A DNA stretch of 64,000 nucleotides from Galaxea fascicularis (Eukaryota > Cnidaria > Anthozoa > Scleractinia > Euphylliidae), in NCBI GenBank assembly GCA_948470475.1, contig OX419341.1, positions 29,462,900 to 29,526,899 of the forward strand. Direction: 5' to 3'. Shown one piece after another: positions 47,501 to 57,239 of this stretch (position 1 is the stretch's first letter; every line of letters begins with the position of its first letter). The notes beneath the pieces were generated by a model, which had not been told where the DNA came from, did no database searches, and worked only from the letters and a program-made list of their open reading frames with translations. Made by a program: the position numbers and the translations under genes.

Positions 47501-49924
47501 ACCTTAAGACTTGCTTTGAAAAAGAGGCCAAAGGTAATTCGAAAATGGCCTATTACATAAAGTACCATGAAACATATATTTTCTCAAAATAACACTTGGA
47601 GAGACATACTTTGCTTCATTGTCATTTTTAATTGAATTTCGAACTCAAAAGAAAAATCTTCTTTGATAATTTTCTCAAAAAACATCAATTTATCACAACA
47701 TTTTTCAATAATAATATTATTATTAATGATGGTGATTTTGAGAAACATAGGCATGTAAAAACTAGTGATATAATGTAAAATTTCCGAAATTTCGGCGACC
47801 TTATGACACCATTATCAAAGAGTTGGAAATGAATATGCAAGTTCAAAAAGAAGGATATAAAGTACTCCTTGATAATGGTGTCACGGGGTCGCCAAAATGT
47901 TGGAAAATTTTACATCATATCCTGAATAATATTTTTATTAAATTTACAATTAACATAAAACTCATGTAATTCTTCAAATATGTCACTTCACTGTTTTAAA
48001 GTTGTTATCCATTTGCAGGAATCTATCTGAAATACTCCCCAAAAGATACAATACAGTGTATCTCTATTTGAGCACTTTGCGTTTTGATTGGCTACTCAAA
48101 CTTGGGATAGCAAGTGACTGTGCACAGGAATAAGGGAGCTCAAAATCATCATTATTCTGTTTTTAGCTCTATTACCTCATTCCGTGGCCAGTGGTGGATA
48201 TTTACTGAGCCTTGAAGTGGTGAGGTAAATACAGTTTATTCACTACTAGCTACCTCCACTCCAGTGAATAACTGTTAAATATACTGCATGCTACTTTGTA
48301 CATACCTTTAGCCACTGATATGTGGACAAAAGCATGCGCACATCTGGTTCCCATTTGTTTGTGTTAGGAGAATTCAGACGCTCACTTTTTGATGGAGCTG
48401 CAGATTCTACAATTGGAGTGCTATATCCATTCCTGTGATTCTTAGTTGCAGGAGCCACTGTTCCCTTCACCCTTGTAGAACCTTCAATAGGTCCTTAAAA
48501 TGATAACATTCATAGTAGATCACTTTGTGATGGTGGTGGACAAAACACTGACCCCTAGTCCATGAACTACCCTAAATGGACTACCCTAAAATGGACTACC
48601 CCTAAAAAATACTATTTCAGAAGAAGCTGCGATTAAATACTTACATTGCACGGATGATGACCAGTCTTATTTGTTTTACTCATACTCATACTCATACTAA
48701 TTTTTCTTGGAATTCTGTCCAAGGGGGAAAGGTGCAATGAGGTTATCCCTATGTGAAGCACCAACCCAAGGTCAGCACTAGGGGTGGTCACAGCCAAGGT
48801 TCATTACGTCCCTAGTGGTTCTTTAATGTCCCACAGAATTAATTGTGGAGAGTTGTGAGACGGGACCTCCGGTTTATCGTCCTTATCCGAGAAGACTAGA
48901 AAGTCTAACCATTTGCAGATGTCATTGCAAAGGAAGCACTTTCTCCTCAGTTAGTTAAAGACACTGAGTGTTGGTCCGGCCTTGGGCTTTGAACCCACGA
49001 CCTCCCGCACGGTAGTCCAGCGCTCTACCAACTGAGCCAACTGGTCGGCAGTTTTCACTCCACATCACCTTCAGCCACCATTTTGAATAACTATACTGAA
49101 TAAAACAACCACTGTACACAAAAAGCGCAGACTAAATCGAAATGGCATTGAAAACGAAATGTAAGTGAGACACCAGTGTCATATTTATCGCAAGTCTAAT
49201 GTCACAGTAATTGTCAATCTTGCTCCCATGTGATTTTGTGTATAGTGGTTGTTTTATTCAGTATAGTTATTCAAAATGGCGGCTGAAGCTGATGTGGAGC
49301 GAAAACAAATAAGACTGGTCATCATCCGTGCAATGTAAGTTTATAATTGCAGCTTCTTCTGAAATAGTATTTTTTAGGGGTAGTCCATTTTAGGGTAGTC
49401 CATTTAGGTAGTCCATGGACTAGGGGTCAGTGTTTTGTCCACCACCCTTTGTGATCAGCTGTAACAAACTGCTTATTATCCAACAGTATTTCCACTGATG
49501 GGCATTACGGTCATCGGTCAGTTGATATCCTGATGTATTTTAAGTAATAGATTCCTAACTAAAAGTAAGCACAACTTGTGTTAACATTCCAGAGAAACAT
49601 TCACACTGTAAATCGAACACTGCAAGTGAGGACGGGAATCGAGTTAAGTTTACTAAACTGATTCGATTCAATGAACTATCTGTTGCTATTTTCCCAACCA
49701 GTAAACAGACAAATGCCATAACGATAACGTAAACAGTTTATCTGGTCATAGACAGTACGTCCTGTAATCACCACTCTCGAACCGCTTCATATAACGTATA
49801 AATGAAAAATTGAACTCACAACAACACCGTGCAGCCACATAAAAAAAATTAAACCCGGCTCGACGTTAATCTCACCTGCACCGGACCCACTGCCGTGGGT
49901 ATGACGAAAATTTTCGTACATCAT
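23001..49924 (-). CDS. VWA3A/VWA3B-like protein (42 exons, 1910 aa)
   Basis: Coding exons from 5' to 3': 49876-49924, 48306-48493, 47008-47080, 46088-46179, 45171-45268, 44606-44758, 44079-44238, 43482-43550, 43290-43390, 42791-43038, 42418-42518, 41786-41905, 40539-40693, 39529-39586, 38873-38953, 38473-38565, 37651-37788, 37187-37314, 36772-36826, 36100-36227, 35103-35428, 34319-34364, 33835-33858, 33621-33753, 32958-33079, 32543-32593, 31734-31908, 31231-31311, 30419-30646, 29814-29978, 29389-29486, 28464-28525, 27985-28393, 27537-27874, 26774-27157, 26139-26252, 25672-25848, 25143-25343, 24457-24530, 23931-24012, 23364-23421, 23001-23097. Every junction has GT/AG and matching phase, total 5733 nt. 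Domains: degenerate VWA (~167-345), intact VWA (~556-720), three WLK-HGL modules, Tudor-like repeats (~1083-1213 and ~1644-1878), and a Ser/Gln-rich coiled-coil linker (~1267-1643). Vertebrate relatives are ~1200-1300 aa, so the C-terminus is longer here. The role is inferred as ciliary or cytoskeletal scaffolding. The start is the first ATG of an ATGATG pair. Confidence 0.88.
23364..26252 (-). other. C-terminal Tudor-like repeats (exons 36-41)
   Basis: Three further Tudor-like units: EEVLARWSDEGWYYRGTIRQ (exons 36-37), GQAVVARNDKDGMFYLGTV with YIIEWADQTVQLQ (exons 38-39), and GDRVLALINPGWVSGANGRR plus LVIKFCNGK (exons 40-41). The protein ends CFWLSRDYYDRMVENYRK. In each unit an intron splits the G of the (Y/F)xxG turn. 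Confidence 0.72.
24130..24330 (+). repeat. Degenerate tRNA-derived SINE in an intron
   Basis: It has a B-box-like ggttcgaatcctg at about 24178 preceded by an A-box-like stretch with correct tRNA spacing. The body is too decayed to assign. Confidence 0.35.
28565..28893 (-). mobile_element. tRNA-derived SINE with (TTA)n tail
   Basis: Minus strand: head ggggagcagggttggcgcag (A box ttggcgcagtggtgagagc) and B box cgggttcgattccc, then a body (ggctgagtttgttggttc, gagaggtttttctccgggta), then ataaaggtgttattatg leading into a 50-60 bp TTA microsatellite at 28565-28621. Head, body and tail are complete. It sits in the intron between exons 31 and 32. Confidence 0.78.
29814..30646 (-). other. Tudor-like repeats 1-2 (exons 29-30)
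   Basis: Exon 29 has VLARSEVDGFYYAGAV then RYVEVDFRNFDRQVVP, the barrel signature of DUF4537/Tudor-like domains. Exon 30 has VGDHVLVKTL and CYVPGIVQVVP, followed by YTILRFNGKK. Confidence 0.7.
30062..30250 (-). mobile_element. Headless fragment of the 48679-49049 SINE family
   Basis: The body matches the other copy (ggtttatcgtccttatcc, gaaagtctaaccatttgcag) but the tRNA head is absent. Confidence 0.6.
32074..32484. mobile_element. MITE with 9-bp target duplication
   Basis: It is flanked by gcagccaac at 32065-32073 and 32485-32493. The ends are G-rich and inverted (gggggtact at 32095-32103; agtaccccc at 32469-32477). The interior has several diverged repeats of ggtctgaaatagggta. A 9-bp duplication is typical of Mutator-like elements. 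A probable relative lies at about 39040-39285. Confidence 0.6.
33621..33753 (-). other. Third WLK-HGL module (exon 24)
   Basis: RWLKKHGLAARKLTILDALA corresponds to exons 2-3 and 11-12 (SRDWLK, RHGLKSKKLLFYDLLQTLAF). Here the module is in one exon, whereas the other two are split after WLK by a phase-0 intron. Confidence 0.7.
33925..33960. repeat. GT then poly-G low-complexity tract
   Basis: About six GT units followed by a run of roughly 18 G with one A, in an intron. Confidence 0.8.
35590..35848. mobile_element. Fold-back MITE
   Basis: Arms of about 60 bp (cttttagctgaaacgtatgt on the left, mirrored by catatgtttcagctaaaag on the right) around a ~130-bp loop, just 5' of exon 21 in transcription order. 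Confidence 0.65.
36262..36380. mobile_element. Palindromic MITE, short copy
   Basis: Ends ggccatttccgaattacctc and gaggtaattcgaaaatggcc are inverted copies. Same family as 47356-47550. Confidence 0.7.
36772..38953 (-). other. Second VWA domain with intact metal-ion site (exons 15-19)
   Basis: Exon 15 carries VAVLIDTSASM, a complete DxSxS motif. Exon 17 carries STGGSTNT and YLLTDGRPDQ, supplying the conserved Thr and Asp. Exon 18 gives PIHTISFNCADTEANQFL and exon 19 FHYFSEDGYDIDGP, the typical end of the VWA3 domain. Exons 9-10 of the first VWA show the parallel layout (PIHVVSLNCNNPATITFL, then FHAYS), so the two domains arose by internal duplication with conserved exon boundaries. Confidence 0.8.
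39745..40067. repeat. Direct duplication of about 70 bp
   Basis: Segments near 39750-39817 and 40000-40067 are nearly identical (ttgggtttccagtactat, gagccagattcaatgttttc). The 180 bp between them includes an exon-like open segment (39831-39926) that does not fit the phases of the flanking exons. Confidence 0.7.
41368..41759. mobile_element. MITE with CAGGGCTCGAAATT ends
   Basis: cagggctcgaaatt at 41368-41381 is inverted at 41746-41759. CAGGG ends are common in hAT-like elements, but no 8-bp duplication is visible. It lies 26 bp from the donor of exon 12. Confidence 0.6.
44540..44577. repeat. (TGA)n microsatellite
   Basis: About 12 units of GAT/TGA in an intron. Confidence 0.9.
47356..47550. 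mobile_element. Palindromic MITE, long copy with TA flanks
   Basis: Ends ggccatttccaaattacctc and ggtaattcgaaaatggcc are inverted and bordered by TA on both sides, as in Tc1/mariner-derived MITEs. Confidence 0.7.
47773..47915. mobile_element. Small fold-back element
   Basis: atgtaaaatttccgaaattt at the left is mirrored by ggaaaattttacat at the right. The arms contain tgataatggtgtca and a gaaa/caaa block, reminiscent of but not matching a hammerhead core. Origin unresolved. Confidence 0.5.
48532..49447. mobile_element. Fold-back MITE with 8-bp target duplication, interrupted by a SINE
   Basis: TTTGTGAT occurs at 48524-48531 and 49448-49455. The arms are inverted over more than 200 bp: ggtggtggacaaaacactga at the left and its mirror at the right, continuing through cagaagaagctgc, cttacattgcacggatgatg and cagccaccattttgaataac. 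The left arm is split at about 48675-49050 by a SINE. An 8-bp duplication points to hAT-like or related transposition. Confidence 0.78.
48679..49049 (-). mobile_element. tRNA-derived SINE inserted in a MITE arm
   Basis: Minus strand: head gccgaccagttggctcagtt, A box, B box gtgggttcaaagcccaagg, body, and a tail of about three GAGTAT units. Short gtttt flanks on both sides may be the target duplication. Confidence 0.8.
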
Positions 49925-50517
49925 CTTTACAGCCACAATGGTCCCGTCACAACTCTGTTGTCCAAAACCTTCATCCGATAAAGCGCTGGTATGCACATAG
50001 CGATCCGGCACAAAACCCCGTGTTCCTTGTTGCTACACAAGCACTTTGTTTCTATCGTCTCCGCCGAGCTCTATCATTCACCAATCATGAGGCAGGATTT
50101 GTATCACATGATCAATCGACCAGCGGCTTCCCATTGCTCCCAAAACTCGCTTTGTGTGTGCGACATCTTGTAATCTTGTGACTCGAACATACTTCGGTCT
50201 TGGCAAAACAGAGATCCACAGTTACTGATATCATCTAAGTTTAAGTTTACACAATTTTTATAGATCTTGGACGGAAGAAGCTGTAGGACAAATTAGCAAA
50301 GTATGTTATTAACGATCCTTGTTGCTAATTTCCCATTTATTGTAAATCCGGAAAGCTCCTTCATTTCAATTACTTCGATCCTTTCCCGCATGTCGTTTGT
50401 TTGTACATTGCACCATCGTTAAAAGCGCACTTTCTGGATTATTCCGAATAATTTTTCAGGTTTATCTTAAATAAATCAATATTTCATTGCTGCCCACAGC
50501 GTGCATCGTTGATCACT
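49925..50517. promoter_or_regulatory. Bidirectional promoter between the VWA3-like and KLHL genes
   Basis: The two start codons point away from each other and are 593 bp apart. There is no TATA box at typical spacing to either. An intergenic span this short suggests shared regulatory DNA. Confidence 0.5.
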
Positions 50518-53500
50518 ATGGATTTTGACCGTGTTTCCAAAGACATTTCTCCCCAACTCGACGATGATTCGGTTAAATTCGAAGCGGGAAGCAAACACGG
50601 AATAAAAGCGTTGATGGTGATGGACGATTTGAGAAAGCGAGAACAGCTTTGCGATGTAACATTGTGTGTTGGAGGCAAACAAATCCGCGCCCATCGTGTA
50701 GTTTTGGCGTCGTTTAGCTCGTACTTTCTCGCCATGTTTACCAATGGAATGAAGGAAAGTCTTGAGGAAAACGTACCCTTGAAAGATGTTGATTTCAAAA
50801 CGGTAGAATTACTTATAGATTTTGCATATACAGGAAAACTTGATATTACAATCGATACAGTTCAGTCGTTGCTTTACACCTCATCGTTATTTCAACTGAC
50901 TGCAATTCAGAAAGCCTGCTCTGATTTTCTTCAACGACAACTTCATCCTTCTAACTGCTTGGGAATTCGATCGTTCGCGAACGTGCACTCATGCACTGGT
51001 CTACTTCAAGCTTCTGAAAAATATATTTACGAACACTTTAACGATGTTGTACAGAACGAGGAATTTTTACTGCTACCTCGCAATGAGCTCGCCGTGTTGT
51101 TGTCTTGTGAAGAACTAAATGTCGATTCGGAAGAAGATGTTTACAATGCACTTATTGCGTGGGCAAGACAGGATGTAGAAGAGCGACAGTCTTTCTTAGC
51201 TGAGCTTCTTGGGCAAATTCGTTTGCCTTCATTGTCTCCCCATTTTCTCGTGGATCAAGTCGAGAAAGAAGAACTTATCTGCCAAGACATTGCATGTAGA
51301 AATCTGCTGGATGAGGCCAAGAACTTTCACATGCTCCCAGACAGACGGGGCAAACTTGGAGGCCAGAAATCTCGACCAAGAAGGTCCACGTATGCAAAAT
51401 TGTTTAGTGTTTGTGGAATGGACTCAACAGGTCATCCTTTGAGGACTGTGGAACAATATGACTTTCACAGTGGCAAAGTAAAGCATATCGCTCCAATTAA
51501 CACTCCACGGAGTGGTGTGGGTGTTGCTGTGCTGGACAGCAAGTTGTACGCAGTAGGAGGACATGATGGGACCACATACCTCAATAGGTTAGGGTGGATT
51601 ATCTTGTAACAGAAGTCTAGGTGTCCCATTTGTGACTGAGTAATAATACATAATACATTAAAATAATAGCAGAGAAGAGTCAACACATGCCTGACTATGT
51701 TGTTCAAGATCACAAACAACCTAGTTGCAGTAAACCCCAGTGTTTGTGTTCACCAACCCCCAGAAGTTGACGTGTCCATGGTTACTCCTTTATCCCAATT
51801 TCCAGTTCTACTACCTCCTAAAGACTGTCTTTTTATCCTAGAACTATAGCGCAGTGGAACTCTTTGTCCCCAGATGTCTTTACTCACTCTGCTGATCATA
51901 CTCAATTCTCAACCAATTAAAATCACCCACTAATTAGTTAGTTAAGTTTAAGTTATTTAAGATTTTTTTTCTTTTCGTTTTTTGGTTGACCACTCCAGCT
52001 TATAATCCTCTAATTGAGGGGTTTGCTTTATTGGTAATATATTGATGGAGAAGCAGGTTAAGTTGGAAAAGGAAAGGTTTTACCCTTTTAACCACCCTGC
52101 CATTAATGCAACGCCATGTACAGTCACAGCAACAGGGTTTATTTTCCCTTGACTTGGAGATGCTAAAATATTATTATAAATTAGGATGCATAAATATATA
52201 TCGTCCTGCAAAACAAAGCAATGCATAAAGCTACAGTGTAGGCAATAAAACCAAGAGGAAAGCCAAACCAAATTATATGTGTGTACAAAAAAAGGATCCA
52301 GGGAATAATCTTTGAGACCCTTAAAACTTAAATTTCATTACAACAAACACTAAAGTTATCTGTGACAGGTTGTCTTTCACTTTTGATACAGTGTTGAATG
52401 CTATGATGCCACTACAAAAGAATGGAAGTTTGTTGCTTCCATGAATCATCCTCGACGATATGTTGCAGCTGCAGTGCTTGGTGGTTTGCTCTATGCCGTT
52501 GGTGGTTATGATGGCATTTCAGTGCTGGATTCTGTTGAGGTTTATAATCCAAAACATGATCAGTGGAGGCGAGTGGAAAGTATGTCAAATGCCAGAAGGC
52601 ATGTGGCTGTTGGTGTGTTAGAGAAAAAGGAGAGTGAAGGTGCTGGGCCAGGTAATAAAGATGTACAGTGTACAAAATGTACCGTTTTACGGGTTGCGTT
52701 TTAATTAGTACGTCATTCTTCTCATAATAAGGCTACAGTGTAGGCCGGCTCCTTTCAGTGTGTTTTGGGGTGAAATCTTAATTCACAGTATCGTTCACTC
52801 CAAAGGGGTATAGTCTAATAGTTGACTTTTACTTTTGTTTTTGCTTTTAATTCAAGAGAAAAAAACCTTGTTATTACACTGTAGGTCATGAAAGTTGAGT
52901 CAAAATACTTACTGCAATTTTTCCTCAGAATATGTAGTTTGCCACAAAAAAGCAAAAATTGACCAACATGTTTAAGTCTATATACTTTGGTTATAAAAAG
53001 TTGTGGTTTTATTTGCTGACATTCTGGTTGCAATGATTTTCAAAGACAAATTTTATATTAAATGTAAATTTTTATGTGATTGTAGGTAATAATTATTATT
53101 TTTGCCATTTCCCACCCAACATTATGGGTACATACATCGTAAGAGTTTGCCACAAAGAAGTGGATGTAATTTATTATTAGTTACTGAAGTACAAAGCACT
53201 TTCAGGTTCATGCAAGAGATCAGTGAAAAGAATTTGTTTCATTAAGTCACTTGTCAGTCCACCCGATCACAAAGACAAGACTCCTTAGATGGAGAGAGAG
53301 ATATCCAGTGTATGTTCCTTTACATTTTTTTTCTTGCCTGATTGTTTCAGGTTACCTGTATGCTGTTGGTGGACATGATGGTATCATTTATTTAAAGACA
53401 GTAGAGAGGTACAACCCAGTAACCAATGAGTGGACATTTGTTGCATCTATGGGTGCACGCAGAGGTGGCGTAGGTGTGGCCACCCTTGGGGGATGCCTCT

Positions 53501-54170
53501 ATGCAACAGGTGGTTATGACGGAGCCTCCAACCTAAGCACATCAGGTAAGACAACACAATGTTCTTGAGCAATCACCAGATAGAATTTCCTCAAAAGGTG
53601 TCACATTGTAATAAATGTATTTGGATCTTCCTAGTATAGCTGGCCCCAATTCTCTGTAAAATGTTTTGAGAGGTTCTAAAAGGTACAAATTACTATTTTT
53701 TTTGTACCTGGTACAAGTAATCCATTGGTCACTATTAATTATTTTCTGGTGATTTGACTTAAAAAATTAGTGCTGGGCAGTAAGCCATCAACTCAGTACT
53801 ACCCTGTACAGCAAGATTTTCCTTTGGGTTTTCAAGGTTTCTTGATTATTGACCACATGGAAACTGGATGCAAGCAAAACTTTGAAGAAGAATTTGTCAT
53901 ATAGGATTGAACTTTGTTTCTCCTTAATTGTTAGAGCGCTATTACCCAGAAGAAGACAGATGGGCTTTTGTTGCACCAATGAGTGTGTGTCGCAGTGGAC
54001 ATGGTGTTGGAGTCATTAATGGGTGTCTGTATGCCTTAGGAGGTCATGATGGTGTGTCATATCGCAACAAAGTAGAGTTCTTTGACCCTCAAGTTGGAGA
54101 ATGGAAAGCTGTTGGACAGATGGGCTTATGTAAAGCTGTAGCTGGAGTGGCTGTCATGAAGGAACACTAA
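50518..54170 (+). CDS. BTB-BACK-Kelch protein, KLHL family (4 exons, 586 aa)
   Basis: Exons 50518-51587, 52392-52651, 53351-53545 and 53935-54170 join in phase to 1761 nt. The BTB domain is at ~30-145 ([20 protein letters not shown]), then BACK at ~150-255 ([35 protein letters not shown]), then six Kelch blades from ~290 to the end, each with a GG and a spaced Tyr/Trp ([75 protein letters not shown]). It is full length for the family. KLHL proteins usually act as substrate adaptors of CUL3 ubiquitin ligases; BTB-BACK binds CUL3 and the propeller binds the substrate. I cannot name the orthologue confidently (KLHL8/17/20-like are candidates). Introns interrupt the propeller only. Confidence 0.93.
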
Positions 54171-55448
54171 TGTGATCTTAATGCTCTTGTCAAGTAGTTT
54201 TCCCACAGGTTCCTTCAGTGACTCTGATGATCTCATGCAACAACAAGGATTGATTTCTGTCTACGTTAAAAACTGCACTTACTATTCAATTCTAGTATTA
54301 TCACCATGTTCTAATATAATAGTACCACCAAACTTAGCAATTGCATGGAGCCAGGGTAATTGATATGTACAGTGTGGTAGGTTGTTATTTGGCAAATACC
54401 TCAGGGGAGGGGTAAGGATAACTCCCCTCCACCCCAAGTTAGTTATCATTCCTTGCATGCTTTCTAAACAGGCAATGCAACCATGGAACAAAATGACAGG
54501 ATACCAGTGTAGCACATGTTGCTTACAAAATGTAGGGCAAATGTAGTCAAGGAAAGTGGCATTAATCACAGTTACCTTTGCTGATTTAGCAATTAGTTAG
54601 TTGCTAATCACATGAGCTATGCTGGCTGGAATTTTTTATGTAATCCTGTTACCAGGCCAGCACAGCATTGCCCAGCTTACTAAACCAAGAAGACATAATA
54701 CACACGTACATTTCTTGCTTCCACCCAATCTTAAATCTTCACACAAGCTTTAAAAACTCACAAAAATTTTGGTTTTTTCTAACTCTGTCATGCCCTGTTG
54801 ATCCTGGGCCCCTCTTGTGAGGTCAGAGACCACTGGAATGTACCAATAGCAACATTATCAGTTTCAATCAGCTTACAGATGATGTTTGTTATTTGTTAAG
54901 AGTTTTTAAGGGTCTTTGTGAGACCTACAAAATTCACGTTATTATGTTTGTATGTACATAATTTATTGTTGTTAAAAGTTATTACTAAATATTTATTTGC
55001 TCTGGCCTTATTACGGAGTGTAACTCTCTCCTAGCCTTATGCAGGAAATTTAATGCTGTTGTAGCATTATTCAATAAATAAGTAGCCAACATCATCACCA
55101 TCCCGTTCTCTTAACACCTCTGGGTGTTGTATAGTGCAACCTTCCCAGGTGCTTTTTCGTCAAAGGAAAATAAAAGGAAACGGTTCTTTGAGATCTCCTT
55201 TAAATTCCTACCCTAGGTGCCAGAGGTTATTTTTTCGTTTGAAGGAGGAAAATTACGCAGCGAAGCATTCTATTTTGGTTTTCAGGGGTATTTATTTTTT
55301 TCAACGGGCCTCTGGAGCCTGGGTATCATATTCCCAGAAATATTCGCTTTTTCGATATACGGCTTACCACAGTGAATAAATAAATGAAAGTCTTTTGCAA
55401 ACCTGATATTTCGAGCATTAATTTGATTACAAATACAATGACAAATCA
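54171..55448 (+). other. KLHL 3' UTR and flank
   Basis: No further gene. The first well-placed AATAAA is at 55073-55078, about 900 bp beyond the stop codon, giving a plausible 3' UTR. Confidence 0.5.
55073..55078 (+). terminator. Candidate poly(A) signal of the KLHL gene
   Basis: AATAAA in caataaataagt, just before a change in sequence character ahead of the minisatellite. Confidence 0.5.
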
Positions 55449-56322
55449 ATATGCACACTCAACTCTGAAGCGGCAGGGGTTTACCTGGGTGTTAATATGC
55501 ACACTCAACTCTGAAGCAGCAGGGGTTTACCTGGGTGTTAATATGCACACTCAACTCTGAAGCGGCAGGGGTTTACCTGGGTGTTAATATGCACACTCAA
55601 CTCTGAAGCGGCAGGGGTTTACCTGGGTGTTAATATGCACACTCAACTCTGAAGCGGCAGGGGTTTACCTGGGTGTTAATATGCACACTCAACTCTGAAG
55701 CAGCAGGGGTTTACCTGGGTGTTAATATGCACACTCAACTCTGAAGCGGCAGGGGTTTACTTGGGTGTTAATATGCACACTCAACTCTGAAGCGGCAGGG
55801 GTTTACCTGGGTGTTAATATGCACACTCAACTCTGAAGCAGCAGGGGTTTACCTGGGTGTTAATATGCACACTCAACTCTGAAGCGGCAGGGGTTTACCT
55901 GGGTGTTAATATGCACACTCAACTCTGAAGCGGCAGGGGTTTACCTGGGTGTTAATATGCACACTCAACTCTGAAGCAGCAGGGGTTTACCTGGGTGTTA
56001 ATATGCACACTCAACTCTGAAGCGGCAGGGGTTTACTTGGGTGTTAATATGCACACTCAACTCTGAAGCGGCAGGGGTTTACCTGGGTGTTAATATGCAC
56101 ACTCAACTCTGAAGCAGCAGGGGTTTACCTGGGTGTTAATATGCACACTCAACTCTGAAGCGGCAGGGGTTTACCTGGGTGTTAATATGCACACTCAACT
56201 CTGAAGCAGCAGGGGTTTACCTGGGTGTTAATATGCACACTCAACTCTGAAGCAGCAGGGGTTTACCTGGGTGTTAATATGCACACTCAACTCTGAAGCG
56301 GCAGGGGTTTACTTGGGTGTTA
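55449..56322. repeat. 46-bp minisatellite, 19 copies with higher-order structure
   Basis: The unit begins tatgcacactcaactctgaa and ends ggtttacctgggtgttaa. Copies differ at only two sites: gcGgc versus gcAgc, and aCctggg versus aCttggg. The T variant is in copies 7, 13 and 19; the A variant is in copies 2, 6, 9, 12, 15, 17 and 18. That gives a six-copy (276-bp) higher-order period. Confidence 0.97.
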
Positions 56323-56799
56323 GAACTTAACCACGTTTTCTTTGTTTTGTCAGCTATTGCTTTGTCTTTGTTTTACGTCATTCGTGGGGTTCACGGGTTC
56401 TTACACCGAGGTTGAGCTGAAGCAGGGTCACAAGGACATCAAAATGTAGTATTCCATTACGAAAAAAGAAGGCTGCAACATGGTGCCGCGGAAAAAGATT
56501 CTTCTTTTCATGTCAGGAAAAATGATCTGTCGGTACCAAGCCGAAAAAGAGGAAAATGAAGCAGTGGCTTTGATTGTCGTTCGTGAAAACTGAGTTATCA
56601 GTATTTGCTTTGTTGAAAACGAGAAATTTATGTTTCTAGCTTAAAGAAGTAAAACTGAGGTTTTACAAAAGGTAAAAATTTTCGCCCGTAAATAAGTAAA
56701 AGTGAATAAGAAAATCTTACGTTTATAAAGAAGTCAATATTTTCGTGGTCAAATGAGGGTCATGGTAGACGCGGCCGCTTTCGGTTAAAACGCTCGATC

Positions 56800-57180
56800 G
56801 CACTTACTGACAAGATGCAATTAGTCTAAGTCGAGATCAAGGGTATCCCGCGGTCTTCACACTGCCGTGGGAAATATTAATACAAACCAGAAGTAACGAG
56901 GGACGATTCTGAGAGGAGAGCCGCGTTAATGGGTTAATTTGTTTGTATTGTTTGGCCGAGAAAATTAAGGAAAAATTCATTAAATGCGATTCTCATTGCA
57001 CTTAGTCTCTGAAAAAAATGTAATTAGCCAGTATTGAGATCAAAGGCGCTCCTTAGTCTTCTCACTGCATTGTGAAATATAAAGTAACACTCGACTGCCA
57101 AAAAATTCTGAAAGCAGCATGGGGCGATTCTAACAAGAGGGTCGCGTTAAGGTGTTAATTGCGTAGAGTTCTCTGGCTAA
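56800..57180. repeat. Diverged tandem duplication (~190-bp unit)
   Basis: 56800-56965 and 56990-57180 share ordered blocks: gagatcaa(g/a)gg, gtcttc(a/t)cactgc, tg(g/t)gaaatat, gcgattct-like and (g/t)cgcgttaa(t/g)g(g/t)gttaatt. Roughly 65-70 percent alike by eye. It sits directly upstream of the TATA box at 57231. Confidence 0.55.
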
Positions 57181-57230
57181 TCCAAATATTTTTTCATCGT
57201 TGGTTACGTTGTGAATTTTTAACACAGTAG

Positions 57231-57239
57231 TATAAAAAG
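57231..57239 (+). promoter_or_regulatory. TATA box of an uncharacterised transcript
   Basis: TATAAAAAG, followed at 57367 by a strong donor (cttcag|gtaagttc) and at 57660 by an acceptor-like cccgttag with a second donor (cagaag|gtaagg) near 57728. The joined exons do not make a long frame: the ATG at 57331 runs only about 16 codons across the first junction. It may be a non-coding or short-ORF transcript. Confidence 0.35.

Larger units (their letters stand above)
44079..48493 (-). other. N-terminal module and first VWA domain (exons 2-7)
   Basis: Exons 2-3 give YQWLK then IHGLKRHKLDMAQILPSIGF, the first of three repeated modules. Exon 4 gives ARYCKGLFTQVPYRDGTVYN. Exon 5 is a helical linker (LYKRRLEWLTTE). 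Exons 6-8 begin a VWA fold with CICIVLDVNTTSESEF, where the metal-ion motif DxSxS is changed to DxNxT; in exon 8 the later Asp of the site is Glu (LFTEGS). The fold is likely kept and metal binding weakened. Confidence 0.75.

Noticed and set aside
55449..56322. Possible CRISPR array
   Set aside because: Units are contiguous 46-bp repeats without unique spacers, and the genome is eukaryotic.
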